Positions 33,301-40,283 of a stretch of DNA of 40,283 nt are shown here, in pieces. Below the pieces are notes generated by a model. It ran no database searches. It was not told the DNA's origin and was given only the letters and a program-made list of their open reading frames with translations. This stretch comes from Spirochaetota bacterium (GTDB lineage: Bacteria > Spirochaetota > Spirochaetia > Treponematales > Rectinemataceae), in contig JAKLFE010000041.1 in the NCBI GenBank assembly GCA_022711355.1, positions 1-40,283 on the forward strand, given 5' to 3'. Numbering within the stretch: the stretch's first letter is position 1; each line of letters starts with the position of its first letter. The position numbers and the translations under genes are program-made.

Positions 33301-33345
33301 ACAACACGCAAATTATCGATATATTTTTATCCATGGAGGGTGTTC

Positions 33346-33822
33346 ATGCCGGTGGCGCAGGTAGGGTTCTCCAAGGAGCTCATCGACTTCATTTCCGAAT
33401 GGAAACAGAAGCCGGGGAGTCTCATCATGATGCTGCACCGAATTCAAGAGGAATTCGGCTACATCCCCCGGGAGGCGGCCGAGCGGCTCGCCCTCGAGAC
33501 CGGGATGCCGCTCGCGAAAATATACGGCGTTATAACGTTCTACCACTTCTTCAAGACCTCCAAGCCTGGAAAGAACCGGATCGCCATCTGCCTCGGCACC
33601 GCCTGCTACCTCCGCGGCGCCCAGGACCTGGTCGACGAGTCCCGCGCCATCCTCAACCTCAAGGGCGAAGAGCCCACCGACGACGGCCTGTTCAGCATCG
33701 ACGAGGTTCGCTGCCTCGGCTGCTGCGGCCTCGCGCCCGTCCTCATGGTCGGGAACGAGGTCTACGGCAAGGTCACCAAGGACCAGCTCCCCGAGATCAT
33801 AGCCAAGTACCGGCAGCAGTAG
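33346..33822 (+). CDS. hydC: [FeFe] hydrogenase NuoE-like subunit
   Basis: This 158-residue thioredoxin-like [2Fe-2S] subunit of the NAD-linked trimeric hydrogenase carries the four cluster ligands Cys82 and Cys87 (CLGTAC) and Cys123 and Cys127 (CLGCC). Residues 20-70 are the helical NuoE segment (LHRIQEEFGYIP, then KIYGVITFYHFF). It passes electrons near the flavin subunit. The ATG is chosen for GGAGGG 6 nt upstream. An earlier ATG at 33333 is out of frame and spurious. It is the first gene of the five-gene operon. Confidence 0.94.
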   Translation: MPVAQVGFSKELIDFISEWKQKPGSLIMMLHRIQEEFGYIPREAAERLALETGMPLAKIYGVITFYHFFKTSKPGKNRIAICLGTACYLRGAQDLVDESRAILNLKGEEPTDDGLFSIDEVRCLGCCGLAPVLMVGNEVYGKVTKDQLPEIIAKYRQQ

Positions 33823-33836
33823 CCCGGGGCGGAGCC

Positions 33837-34385
33837 GTGCACTACGCCCTCTGCGACTACGTCCTCGACATCGTGCAGAACGCCGTCGAGGCCGGCGCGC
33901 GGAACGTGGGCATCGAGTTCGCGGAGTCCGGGGAGTCGACCAGCGTGTCGGTCTCCGACGACGGCCGCGGCATGACGGCGGAGGAGCGCGAGCGCGCCCT
34001 CGATCCCTTCTACAGCGACGGGACCAAGCACCGGCGGCGGAAGGTGGGCCTCGGCCTGCCCTTCCTCGCCCAGGCGGCCGCCCAGGCGGGCGGCTCATGG
34101 TCGGTCGAGTCGAGGAAGGGCGAGGGAACGACCGTCGCCTTCCGTTTCCCGAAGGGCAACGTGGACTGCCCGCCGACCGGCGACGTCCCGGGGCTCTTCC
34201 TGGCCGCCCTTTCCCTCCCGGGGGGGCACGAGATGGCTATCCGCCGCGTCCGCGCGGCGGCGGGAGGGGGGAGCTCGGCGTACGAGCTGCGGAGGAGCGA
34301 GCTTTCCGAGGCCCTCGGGGGCCTCGAGCGCGCCTCCTCCCTGGCCCTGCTGCGGGACTACCTCGAATCGCAGGAAGAAGACTGA
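33837..34385 (+). CDS. Orphan HATPase-fold ATP-binding protein in the hydrogenase operon
   Basis: This 182-residue protein consists of a GHKL ATP-binding domain: N-box DIVQNAVEAG (11-20, Asn15), G1 box DDGRGM (41-46) and G2 box GLGLP (71-75). It lacks a dimerisation and phospho-acceptor helix, so it is not a complete histidine kinase. It most resembles the catalytic half of a kinase or an anti-sigma kinase. Homologous genes sit at this place in [FeFe] hydrogenase operons of other anaerobes, as I recall, but their function is not established. The start is GTG with a weak ribosome site (GGAG), 14 nt after the hydC stop. Control of the hydrogenase by protein phosphorylation or nucleotide state is speculation. 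Confidence 0.85.
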   Translation: MHYALCDYVLDIVQNAVEAGARNVGIEFAESGESTSVSVSDDGRGMTAEERERALDPFYSDGTKHRRRKVGLGLPFLAQAAAQAGGSWSVESRKGEGTTVAFRFPKGNVDCPPTGDVPGLFLAALSLPGGHEMAIRRVRAAAGGGSSAYELRRSELSEALGGLERASSLALLRDYLESQEED

Positions 34386-34432
34386 CGAGCCGGGCCGGCC
34401 TCGAGCGGCCCGGGCCGAAAGGAGACGGATAC

Positions 34433-34828
34433 ATGGCAAAGATGAGCCTCGAGCAGCTGCGCAAGCTCCGCGAGGAGAAGAAGCAGGACCTGACCCGCCG
34501 CGAGGTGGAGGGCAAGGAGATCCAGATCATCGTCGGCATGGGGACCTGCGGCATCGCCGCGGGCGCCAAGGAGACCTTCGACGCCGTCGTGAAGGCGGTC
34601 GAGGAGAAGGGCCTGGGCGAGCAGGTGATCATCCGCCAGACCGGCTGCATGGGCCTGTGCTACGTCGAGCCCACGGTCGAGGTGGTGAAGCCCGGCATGC
34701 CCACCGTGATATACGGCAAGATGACCAAGGACGTCGCGAAGGACCTGGTGGCGAAGCACCTCGTCGAGGGCAAGCTCCTCGACGACCACATCTTCGACCG
34801 GCCCGCGGCCGACATCATGAAGAAGTAA
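34433..34828 (+). CDS. Thioredoxin-like [2Fe-2S] ferredoxin of the hydrogenase operon
   Basis: This 131-residue protein has a helical N terminus and a thioredoxin-like ferredoxin fold. Three cysteines are visible: Cys39 (GMGTCGIAAGA), Cys72 and Cys76 (TGCMGLC). The usual four-cysteine set lacks one partner near residue 39, but the GTCGIAAGA form is shared by relatives I recall in clostridial hydrogenase operons, so this is a family trait and not a local loss. It may be a small electron carrier or assembly subunit. AAAGGAG lies 8 nt before the ATG. Confidence 0.85.
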   Translation: MAKMSLEQLRKLREEKKQDLTRREVEGKEIQIIVGMGTCGIAAGAKETFDAVVKAVEEKGLGEQVIIRQTGCMGLCYVEPTVEVVKPGMPTVIYGKMTKDVAKDLVAKHLVEGKLLDDHIFDRPAADIMKK

Positions 34829-34841
34829 GGCGGAGGAAGAG

Positions 34842-36632
34842 ATGGCTTACAAGAATTTCATCCTCGTCTGCGCCGGCACGGGCTGCGAGTCCAACAAGGG
34901 CATCGAGATATACGAGTCCCTGCTGCGCGAGGCCGAGGCCCAGGGCGTCAAGAACGACGTCCAGATCGTCAAGACGGGCTGCTTCGGCTTCTGCGAGAAG
35001 GGCCCCATCGTCAAGGTCCTGCCCTCCGAGTCCTTCTACGTCGAGGTCAAGCCCGAGGACGCCAAGGAGATCATCGCCGAGCAGGTGGTCAAGGGCCGCG
35101 AGGTCAAGCGCCTCCTGTACAAGAAGGACGAGAAGTCCGCGAGCAACGTCAAGGTCGAGGACATCGAGTTCTACCAGAAGCAGTTCCGCGTCGTCCTGCG
35201 CAACTGCGGCGTCATCAACCCCGAGAACATCGACGAGTACATCGCGCGCGACGGCTACTCCGGCCTCGAGAAGGCCCTGTTCAAGATGAAGCCGGACGAC
35301 GTCATCGCCGAGCTCAAGGCCTCGGGCCTCCGGGGCCGCGGCGGCGCGGGCTTCCCCACCTTCATGAAGTGGGACCTGACCAAGAAGGCGCCGGGCGACG
35401 TCAAGTACGTCGTCTGCAACGCCGACGAGGGCGATCCGGGCGCCTACATGAACCGCTCCACGATCGAGGGCGACCCCCACTCCCTCCTCGAGGCCATGGC
35501 GATCTGCGGCTACACCATCGGCTCCCACCACGGCTACATCTACATCCGCGCCGAGTACCCGCTGGCCGTCGAGCGCCTCAAGATCGCCATCAAGCAGGCC
35601 AAGGACTACGGCCTCCTCGGCAAGGACATCCTCGGCTCGGGCTTCGACTTCGACATCGAGATCCGCCTCGGCGCCGGCGCCTTCGTCTGCGGCGAGGAGA
35701 CGGCCCTCCTCCAGTCCCTCGAGGGCAAGCGCGGCATGCCCACGCCCAAGCCCCCCTTCCCGGCCAACTGCGGCCTGTGGAAGAAGCCCACGGTCATCAA
35801 CAACGTCGAGACCTACGTCAACGTCGCGGTCATCATGACCAAGGGCGCCGCGTGGTACTCGAAGATCGGCACCGAGAAGTCCAAGGGCACCAAGACCTTC
35901 GCCCTCACCGGCAAGATCCAGAACTCGGGCCTCGTCGAGGTCCCGATGGGGACCACGCTCCGCGACATCGTCTTCGACATCGGCGGCGGCATCCGCGGCG
36001 GCCGGAAGTTCAAGGGCGTCCAGACCGGCGGCCCCTCCGGCGGCATCATCACCGAGAAGAGCCTCGACGAGCCGATCACCTACGAGAGCCTCTCGGCCCT
36101 CGGCTCGATGATGGGCTCCGGCGGCATGATCATCATGGACGAGGACGACTGCGTCGTCGACATCGCCAAGTTCTACATGGCCTTCTGCTGCGACGAGTCC
36201 TGCGGCAAGTGCGCGCCCTGCCGCATCGGCACCAAGCAGATGCACGCGATCCTCGAGAAGATCTCCAAGGGCACGGCCGTCGAGGCCGACCTGGACAAGC
36301 TCGAGAAGATCGGCAAGTCCATGACCAAGGCCTCCCTGTGCATGCTCGGCGGCTCGGCGGCCAACCCCACCCTGTCCACCCTGAAGCACTTCCGCGAGGA
36401 GTACCTCGAGCACATCCGCGACCACAAGTGCCGCTCCGGCAAGTGCAAGGACCTCGTGGTCTACGAGATCGACGCCTCCAAGTGCATCGGCTGCGGCCTG
36501 TGCGCGCGGCGCTGCCCCGTGCCCTGCATCGCGGGCGAGAAGAAGCAGCCCCACGTCATCGACAAGTCCCGCTGCATCAAGTGCGGCGAGTGCTTCAAGG
36601 CCTGCAAGTTCGGCGCCGTGGCCAAGAAGTGA
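34842..36632 (+). CDS. hydB: [FeFe] hydrogenase NuoF-like NAD(H)/flavin subunit
   Basis: This 596-residue subunit oxidises or reduces NAD(H) through FMN. Residues 1-90 are a thioredoxin-like [2Fe-2S] domain (Cys10, Cys15, Cys47 and Cys51). The central NuoF part has the FMN/NAD loop GLRGRGGAGFP and NADEGDPGAY. A [4Fe-4S] site follows at CGKCAPCRIG plus the later SLCML. The last 60 residues hold two [4Fe-4S] ferredoxin motifs (CIGCGLCARRCP and CIKCGECFKAC). This is the HydB architecture of electron-bifurcating or NAD-linked hydrogenases. GGAGG precedes the ATG. Confidence 0.96.
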   Translation: MAYKNFILVCAGTGCESNKGIEIYESLLREAEAQGVKNDVQIVKTGCFGFCEKGPIVKVLPSESFYVEVKPEDAKEIIAEQVVKGREVKRLLYKKDEKSASNVKVEDIEFYQKQFRVVLRNCGVINPENIDEYIARDGYSGLEKALFKMKPDDVIAELKASGLRGRGGAGFPTFMKWDLTKKAPGDVKYVVCNADEGDPGAYMNRSTIEGDPHSLLEAMAICGYTIGSHHGYIYIRAEYPLAVERLKIAIKQAKDYGLLGKDILGSGFDFDIEIRLGAGAFVCGEETALLQSLEGKRGMPTPKPPFPANCGLWKKPTVINNVETYVNVAVIMTKGAAWYSKIGTEKSKGTKTFALTGKIQNSGLVEVPMGTTLRDIVFDIGGGIRGGRKFKGVQTGGPSGGIITEKSLDEPITYESLSALGSMMGSGGMIIMDEDDCVVDIAKFYMAFCCDESCGKCAPCRIGTKQMHAILEKISKGTAVEADLDKLEKIGKSMTKASLCMLGGSAANPTLSTLKHFREEYLEHIRDHKCRSGKCKDLVVYEIDASKCIGCGLCARRCPVPCIAGEKKQPHVIDKSRCIKCGECFKACKFGAVAKK

Positions 36633-36653
36633 GCCGGTAAGGAGACAGAAGCA

Positions 36654-38420
36654 ATGATCAACGCGAAGATAAACGGCATGCCCGTCCAGGTCGCCGAGGG
36701 CACCACGATCCTCGAGGCGGCCCGCAAGGTCGAGGTGAAGATCCCGGCCCTCTGCTACAACGACGACCTCGAGCCCTGGGCCGCCTGCGGCATCTGCGTG
36801 GTGAAGCTCGAGGGCAGCCCCAAGCTCGTCCGCGCCTGCACCACCCCGATCGCCGAGGGCATGAGCGTCATCACCAACGACCCCGACCTCGTGCAGACCC
36901 GCAAGACGGTCATCGAGCTCATCCTCTCGACCCATCCCGACGACTGCCTCGCCTGCCCCCGCAACCAGGAGTGCGAGCTCCAGCGCCTCGCCGCCGAGTT
37001 CGGCGTGCGCGAGCAGCCCTTCCCCAAGATGCTGCGCGGCCTGCCGGTCGACAGCTCCTCGGTGTCGCTCATCCTGAACCCGGACAAGTGCGTCCGCTGC
37101 GGTCGCTGCGTCAAGGTCTGCCAGGACATGCAGAACGTCTGGGCCATCGAGTTCCTCGGCCGCGGCGCGAACACCCGCATAGCCCCGGCTGCCGACGTCC
37201 AGCTCAACGACGGACCCTGCATCCGCTGCGGCCAGTGCTCCGCGCACTGCCCCGTGGGCGCCATCTACGAGAACGACCAGACCCGCGAGGTCTGGGACCA
37301 GCTCATGCAGTCCGGCCCCGAGGCCAAGACCTGCGTGGTCCAGATCGCCCCCGCGGTCCGCGTGGCCCTGGGCGAGGCCTTCGGCCTCAAGCCCGGCGCC
37401 AACGTCACGAAGAAGATCTACACGGCCCTGCGCCGCCTGGGCTTCGACGTGATCTTCGACACGAACTTCGCCGCCGACCTCACCATCATGGAGGAGGGCA
37501 CCGAGTTCGTGAAGCGCTTCACCAACATGGCCACCGGCAAGGAAGGCCCCCTGCCCCTCATCACCAGCTGCTGCCCGGCCTGGGTCGACTACCTCGAGAA
37601 GTACTACGGGGACATGATCCCGAACTTCTCCACGGCCAAGAGCCCCCAGCAGATGATGGGCGCCATGATCAAGACCTACTACGCCCAGAAGGCCGGCCTC
37701 GATCCCGCCAAGGTCTTCTCGGTCTCCATCATGCCCTGCACGGCCAAGAAGTACGAGAACGGCCGCGACAAGACCATGTGGTCCTCGGGCCAGAAGGACG
37801 TGGACGTCACCCTCACGACCCGCGAGCTCGCGCGCATGATCAAGCAGGCCGGCATCGACCTCGTGAACCTGCCCGAGTCCGAGCCCGACAGCCCGATGGG
37901 CCCGAACACCGGGGCCGGCGTCATCTTCGGCGCCACCGGCGGCGTCATGGAGGCGGCCCTTCGCACGGCCTACACCCTGATCACCGGCCAGGAGCTCAAG
38001 GACGTCAACTTCACCGGCGTCCGGGGCCTGTCCGGGATCAAGGAGGCGAGCGTCCACATCGGCGGGACCGAGGTCCGCGTGGCCGTCGCCCACCAGATGG
38101 GGAACATCGCCCAGGTCCTCGAGATGGTCAAGAAGGCCAAGGCCGAGGGCAAGGAGACGCCCTGGCACTTCATCGAGGTCATGGCCTGCCGCGGCGGCTG
38201 CATCGGCGGCGGCGGCCAGCCCTACGGCTGCACGGACGAGGTCCGCACCGCCCGCATCCGCGGCATCTACGACGCGGACGAGGGCTCGACCTACCGCTGC
38301 TCCCACCAGAACCCCTACATCCAGCAGGTGTACAAGGAGTTCCTCGGCGAGCCCTGCGGCCACAAGTCGCATGAATTGCTACATACTCACTACGAGTCCA
38401 AGCCGCTCTACCTGAAGTAA
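36654..38420 (+). CDS. hydA: [FeFe] hydrogenase catalytic subunit
   Basis: This 588-residue subunit makes or oxidises H2 at the H-cluster. The N-terminal relay has a [2Fe-2S] site (Cys34, Cys45, Cys48 and Cys62), a His-ligated [4Fe-4S] site (His94, Cys98, Cys101 and Cys107) and two [4Fe-4S] ferredoxin sites (146-156 and 189-199). The H-cluster motifs are L1 TSCCPAW (304-310; Cys306 the proton-transfer cysteine, Cys307 the ligand), L2 MPCTAKK (Cys362) and L3 VMACRGGCIGGGGQP (Cys512 and Cys516). All are intact. The C-terminal SSU segment follows. With hydB and hydC it forms an NAD-linked, possibly bifurcating, hydrogenase. The maturases HydE, HydF and HydG are not in this window. AAGGAG lies 9 nt before the ATG. 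Confidence 0.97.
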   Translation: MINAKINGMPVQVAEGTTILEAARKVEVKIPALCYNDDLEPWAACGICVVKLEGSPKLVRACTTPIAEGMSVITNDPDLVQTRKTVIELILSTHPDDCLACPRNQECELQRLAAEFGVREQPFPKMLRGLPVDSSSVSLILNPDKCVRCGRCVKVCQDMQNVWAIEFLGRGANTRIAPAADVQLNDGPCIRCGQCSAHCPVGAIYENDQTREVWDQLMQSGPEAKTCVVQIAPAVRVALGEAFGLKPGANVTKKIYTALRRLGFDVIFDTNFAADLTIMEEGTEFVKRFTNMATGKEGPLPLITSCCPAWVDYLEKYYGDMIPNFSTAKSPQQMMGAMIKTYYAQKAGLDPAKVFSVSIMPCTAKKYENGRDKTMWSSGQKDVDVTLTTRELARMIKQAGIDLVNLPESEPDSPMGPNTGAGVIFGATGGVMEAALRTAYTLITGQELKDVNFTGVRGLSGIKEASVHIGGTEVRVAVAHQMGNIAQVLEMVKKAKAEGKETPWHFIEVMACRGGCIGGGGQPYGCTDEVRTARIRGIYDADEGSTYRCSHQNPYIQQVYKEFLGEPCGHKSHELLHTHYESKPLYLK

Positions 38421-38430
38421 TGACCGCGCA

Positions 38431-38459
38431 GCGCCTGAAGCCCGCGAGGGCTCAGGCGC
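38431..38459 (+). other. Hairpin after hydA
   Basis: GCGCCTGA and TCAGGCGC pair (8 bp), with a further inner GCCC/GGGC stem. It precedes the main terminator and may protect the mRNA 3' end. Confidence 0.5.
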
Positions 38460-38466
38460 CGCAAGG

Positions 38467-38493
38467 GGCCGCCCGCGGGGGCGGCCTTTTTTT
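38467..38493 (+). terminator. Intrinsic terminator of the hydrogenase operon
   Basis: GGCCGCCC (38467-38474) pairs with GGGCGGCC (38479-38486) and is followed by seven T (38487-38493). Confidence 0.92.
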
Positions 38494-38528
38494 ACGCCGC
38501 GGCGCCGATCTCGCCGCTGCGCGCGCGG

Positions 38529-38568
38529 CCCGGCGGCCCGGCGGCTCGGCGGCTCGGCGGCTCGGCGC
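38529..38568. repeat. 8-bp tandem repeat, five units
   Basis: The units are CCCGGCGG twice, CTCGGCGG twice and CTCGGCGC once. The array lies between the hydrogenase terminator and the stop of the convergent histidine-kinase gene. It is a short simple repeat with likely copy-number variation. Confidence 0.85.
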
Positions 38569-38578
38569 CGGAGGCGGC

Positions 38579-40283
38579 CTAGACGCGCCGCTCGAAGCCG
38601 CCGTCCAGGGAGGGGAGGCGGATGGAGGCGCGGAAGCCCGGGGAGGAGGAGAAGCTGGCCTCGCCCTTGAGCTGGCCCTCCACGATGGCGAGGCAGGTCT
38701 CCAGGCCGAGGCCGGCGTCGCGCCGGGGATCGAAGCCGGGAGGCGCGCCGGCCCCGTCGTCGCCGAGCTCGAGGAGGAGGCCCCCGGAGGCGTCGTGCCG
38801 GAGCGAGAGGGCGATCGAGCCGGGGCGCCCGGGCGGGATGCCGTGCTCGAGGGAGTTCGAGACGAGCTCGGTGAGGGCCAGGCCTATGGGCATGGCTACG
38901 TCGATGAGGACTCGGCTCGGCTCGGCCTCGAGCTCGACGCCGATCCTGCCGGCGGCCCCCGGGAAATCTTCGAGGATGGCCTCGAGGAGGCGGCCGAGGT
39001 AGGCGCCGAGCTCGACGTAGGAGAGGTCCTCCCCCCGGATGAGCTCGTCCTGGGCCAGGGCCATCGCCCGGAGCCGGCGGCGCAGGGCCCGGAGCTCGGC
39101 GGCGAGGGCCTCGTCCCGGCTCCTGCCCTCGCGGAGGGAGATGAGGCTCGAGGCGAGCTGGAGGCCGTTGCGCGTCCTATGGAAGAGCTCCTGCACGAGG
39201 GCCTCGCGCTGGCCGAGGGCCACGCGGAGGCGGGACTCGGCGGCGACCCGCTCGGTGATGTCGGTGGCGGTCAGGATGACGCGGGACCAGTCCGCCTCGT
39301 GGCCGGCGAGGGCGGCGAAGCCGAGGGCGTAGCTGCGCCGCCGCCCGTCGGGGAGGACGAGCTCGCAGTCGCCGCTCGCCCCCGGGCAGCCCGAGGCCAG
39401 GCAGGCGATCTCGCGGGAGAAGACCGCGATCGCGTCCTCGCCGAGGAGGGACAGGACGCTGACCGAGGCCCCGCCGAGGGGCGCGAGGGCCGCCTGGTTG
39501 GCGCCGAGCCGCTCGGCCAGGGCGAGGAGGGCGCGGGTCCCGCCCGGATAGGCCGCCACGGCGGCCGCGGCCGCCTCCCCGCTTAGCGCCGCCTCGCCGA
39601 GGGCCGCCTTGATCCTCGTGAAGCCGAGCTCCCAGACGGCGACGGGGCTCGACTCGAAGAGGCTGCGGTACTCCCGCTCCTTGAGCTCGATCAGCTCGTA
39701 GCGCTCGCCGAGGAGGCGCACCATCCGCTCGATCGAGTCCCGGAGGCTCGCGACCTCGCCCGCGGCCCCCTCCTCGGGCGGGATGGGCGCCGCCTCGCCC
39801 CGGCTGACCTCCGCGGCCCAGCGCTCGATCCGCTCGAGGGGGCGGACGACCCAGCGGCGCAGGACGACGACGAGGCCCGCCGCGATGCTGAGGTCGGCGA
39901 TGAGGACGATGGCGGCGTAGCGGAAGGCCTCGCGGGCTATCCTGGTCCGGACGAAGCGCGGGCTGTAGAGCAGCGCGAGGCCGCCGATGCGATGCTCCTC
40001 GTGGATGATGTCCCGCCGCTCGACGAGGAGGCCGGGGAGGGCCTCGGGCGGATCGGCCCGCGGGGCCCAGGTCCGGTCCCGGGAACGGGCCCGGAGGGCA
40101 GGGGAGAGGTCGGCCAGCTCGAGCTCGAGGCCGTAGAGGGCCGGGTCGGCCATGGCCCAGTCCAGCTGGACCTCGATCTCGCGGTCGTAGGCGTTCCAGA
40201 CGGGGAAGCCGAGGGCGGCGACGAGGCGGTCGGCCCCGGCGGCGGCCTGGGCCCGGAGGTCGGCTATGAGGCGCCGATGCTCG
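38579..40283 (-). CDS. Membrane sensor histidine kinase (HisKA_2/HWE-like), 5' end outside
   Basis: The frame is open to the window edge, so the start and part of the external sensor domain are missing. About 568 residues are visible. From the N-terminal side: the end of an external sensor, one membrane helix (AAIVLIADLSIAAGLVVVLRR), a HAMP-like segment (VVRPLERIERWAAEVSRG), a PAS domain (YRSLFESSPVAVWELGF, then TATDITERV), a HisKA_2-type dimerisation helix with the phospho-acceptor His in ELFHRTRNGLQLASSL, and an ATPase domain (LVSNSLEHG, GDDGAG and GLGLE). An ATG at 40153 exists, but coding sequence clearly continues upstream. No response regulator is adjacent. The signal is unknown. Confidence 0.9.
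   Translation of the reverse strand, partial: EHRRLIADLRAQAAAGADRLVAALGFPVWNAYDREIEVQLDWAMADPALYGLELELADLSPALRARSRDRTWAPRADPPEALPGLLVERRDIIHEEHRIGGLALLYSPRFVRTRIAREAFRYAAIVLIADLSIAAGLVVVLRRWVVRPLERIERWAAEVSRGEAAPIPPEEGAAGEVASLRDSIERMVRLLGERYELIELKEREYRSLFESSPVAVWELGFTRIKAALGEAALSGEAAAAAVAAYPGGTRALLALAERLGANQAALAPLGGASVSVLSLLGEDAIAVFSREIACLASGCPGASGDCELVLPDGRRRSYALGFAALAGHEADWSRVILTATDITERVAAESRLRVALGQREALVQELFHRTRNGLQLASSLISLREGRSRDEALAAELRALRRRLRAMALAQDELIRGEDLSYVELGAYLGRLLEAILEDFPGAAGRIGVELEAEPSRVLIDVAMPIGLALTELVSNSLEHGIPPGRPGSIALSLRHDASGGLLLELGDDGAGAPPGFDPRRDAGLGLETCLAIVEGQLKGEASFSSSPGFRASIRLPSLDGGFERRV

Noticed and set aside
34433..34828. Loss of one cluster cysteine in the small ferredoxin
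   Set aside because: The GTCGIAAGA form with three cysteines appears to be normal for this operon-linked family.
34815..38372. Very long open frame (1185 codons) antisense to hydB and hydA
   Set aside because: It is a mirror of the GC-rich codon pattern of the real genes. It has Leu/Asp/Val/His-rich low complexity and no recognisable domain, whereas the plus strand encodes complete hydrogenase subunits.
36654..38420. TSCCPAW in place of TSCCPGW in HydA as an unusual active site
   Set aside because: The Ala form is common in NAD-linked trimeric [FeFe] hydrogenases, as I recall, and all H-cluster ligands are present.

Overview
The window is a very GC-rich bacterial chromosomal segment with about 31 protein genes packed tightly on both strands. 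I see no tRNA, rRNA, insertion sequence, phage gene or CRISPR array. Gene content suggests an anaerobic, fermentative, motile, diderm-like bacterium. The evidence is an NAD-linked trimeric [FeFe] hydrogenase operon, a glycerol-3-phosphate dehydrogenase/DUF1667 operon, a chemoreceptor, a FapA-like (DUF342) protein beside lgt, and secreted or periplasmic multidomain proteins. I favour a high-GC spirochaete. That is an inference from gene content and style, not a proven placement.

Layout. 1-1573: the 3' end of a fapA-like gene, then lgt. 1628-4126: a degenerate SDR-like gene and nadE, divergent, with overlapping promoters. 4339-6240: a DEAD-box-like protein that has lost its catalytic motifs and carries an arginine-rich tail built on RRED(T/A) repeats. 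6277-9567: a secreted WD40-caspase protein. 9710-12247: alpha-glucan phosphorylase. 12248-12844: a non-coding block with two perfect hairpins, a 51-bp repeat family and a promoter plus leader for a REC-PP2C regulator (12845-14302). 14307-16493: glmS with a small conserved gene upstream. 16601-18763: a chemoreceptor. 18915-20084: a DUF4143-type ATPase lacking the Walker A lysine. 20183-23263: a glpA-like gene, an FAD oxidoreductase gene and a DUF1667 gene. 23339-24691: membrane protein, ECF sigma factor and zinc-finger anti-sigma factor with overlapping ends. 24762-26504: an RRM protein and two small heat-shock proteins. 26733-29018: a LysM-5'-nucleotidase. 29109-33139: a TPR protein, then a protein kinase overlapping a class III adenylate cyclase. 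33346-38420: the hydrogenase operon, including an orphan HATPase gene. 38579-40283: the 3' part of a sensor histidine kinase.

The metabolic theme is fermentative redox balance (hydrogenase, glycerol-3-phosphate oxidation, NAD synthesis, glycogen use) alongside much signalling (cAMP, Ser/Thr kinase, PP2C, ECF sigma, chemoreceptor, histidine kinase). Two patterns cut across the window. First, several proteins keep an enzyme fold but lack catalytic residues (pseudo-helicase, pseudo-SDR, pseudo-ATPase). Second, several start codons without a Shine-Dalgarno sequence lie exactly 6 nt downstream of a TATACT-like -10 hexamer, which suggests leaderless mRNAs. These two patterns and the 51-bp repeat block are the most original observations. 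I do not claim a complete new system.
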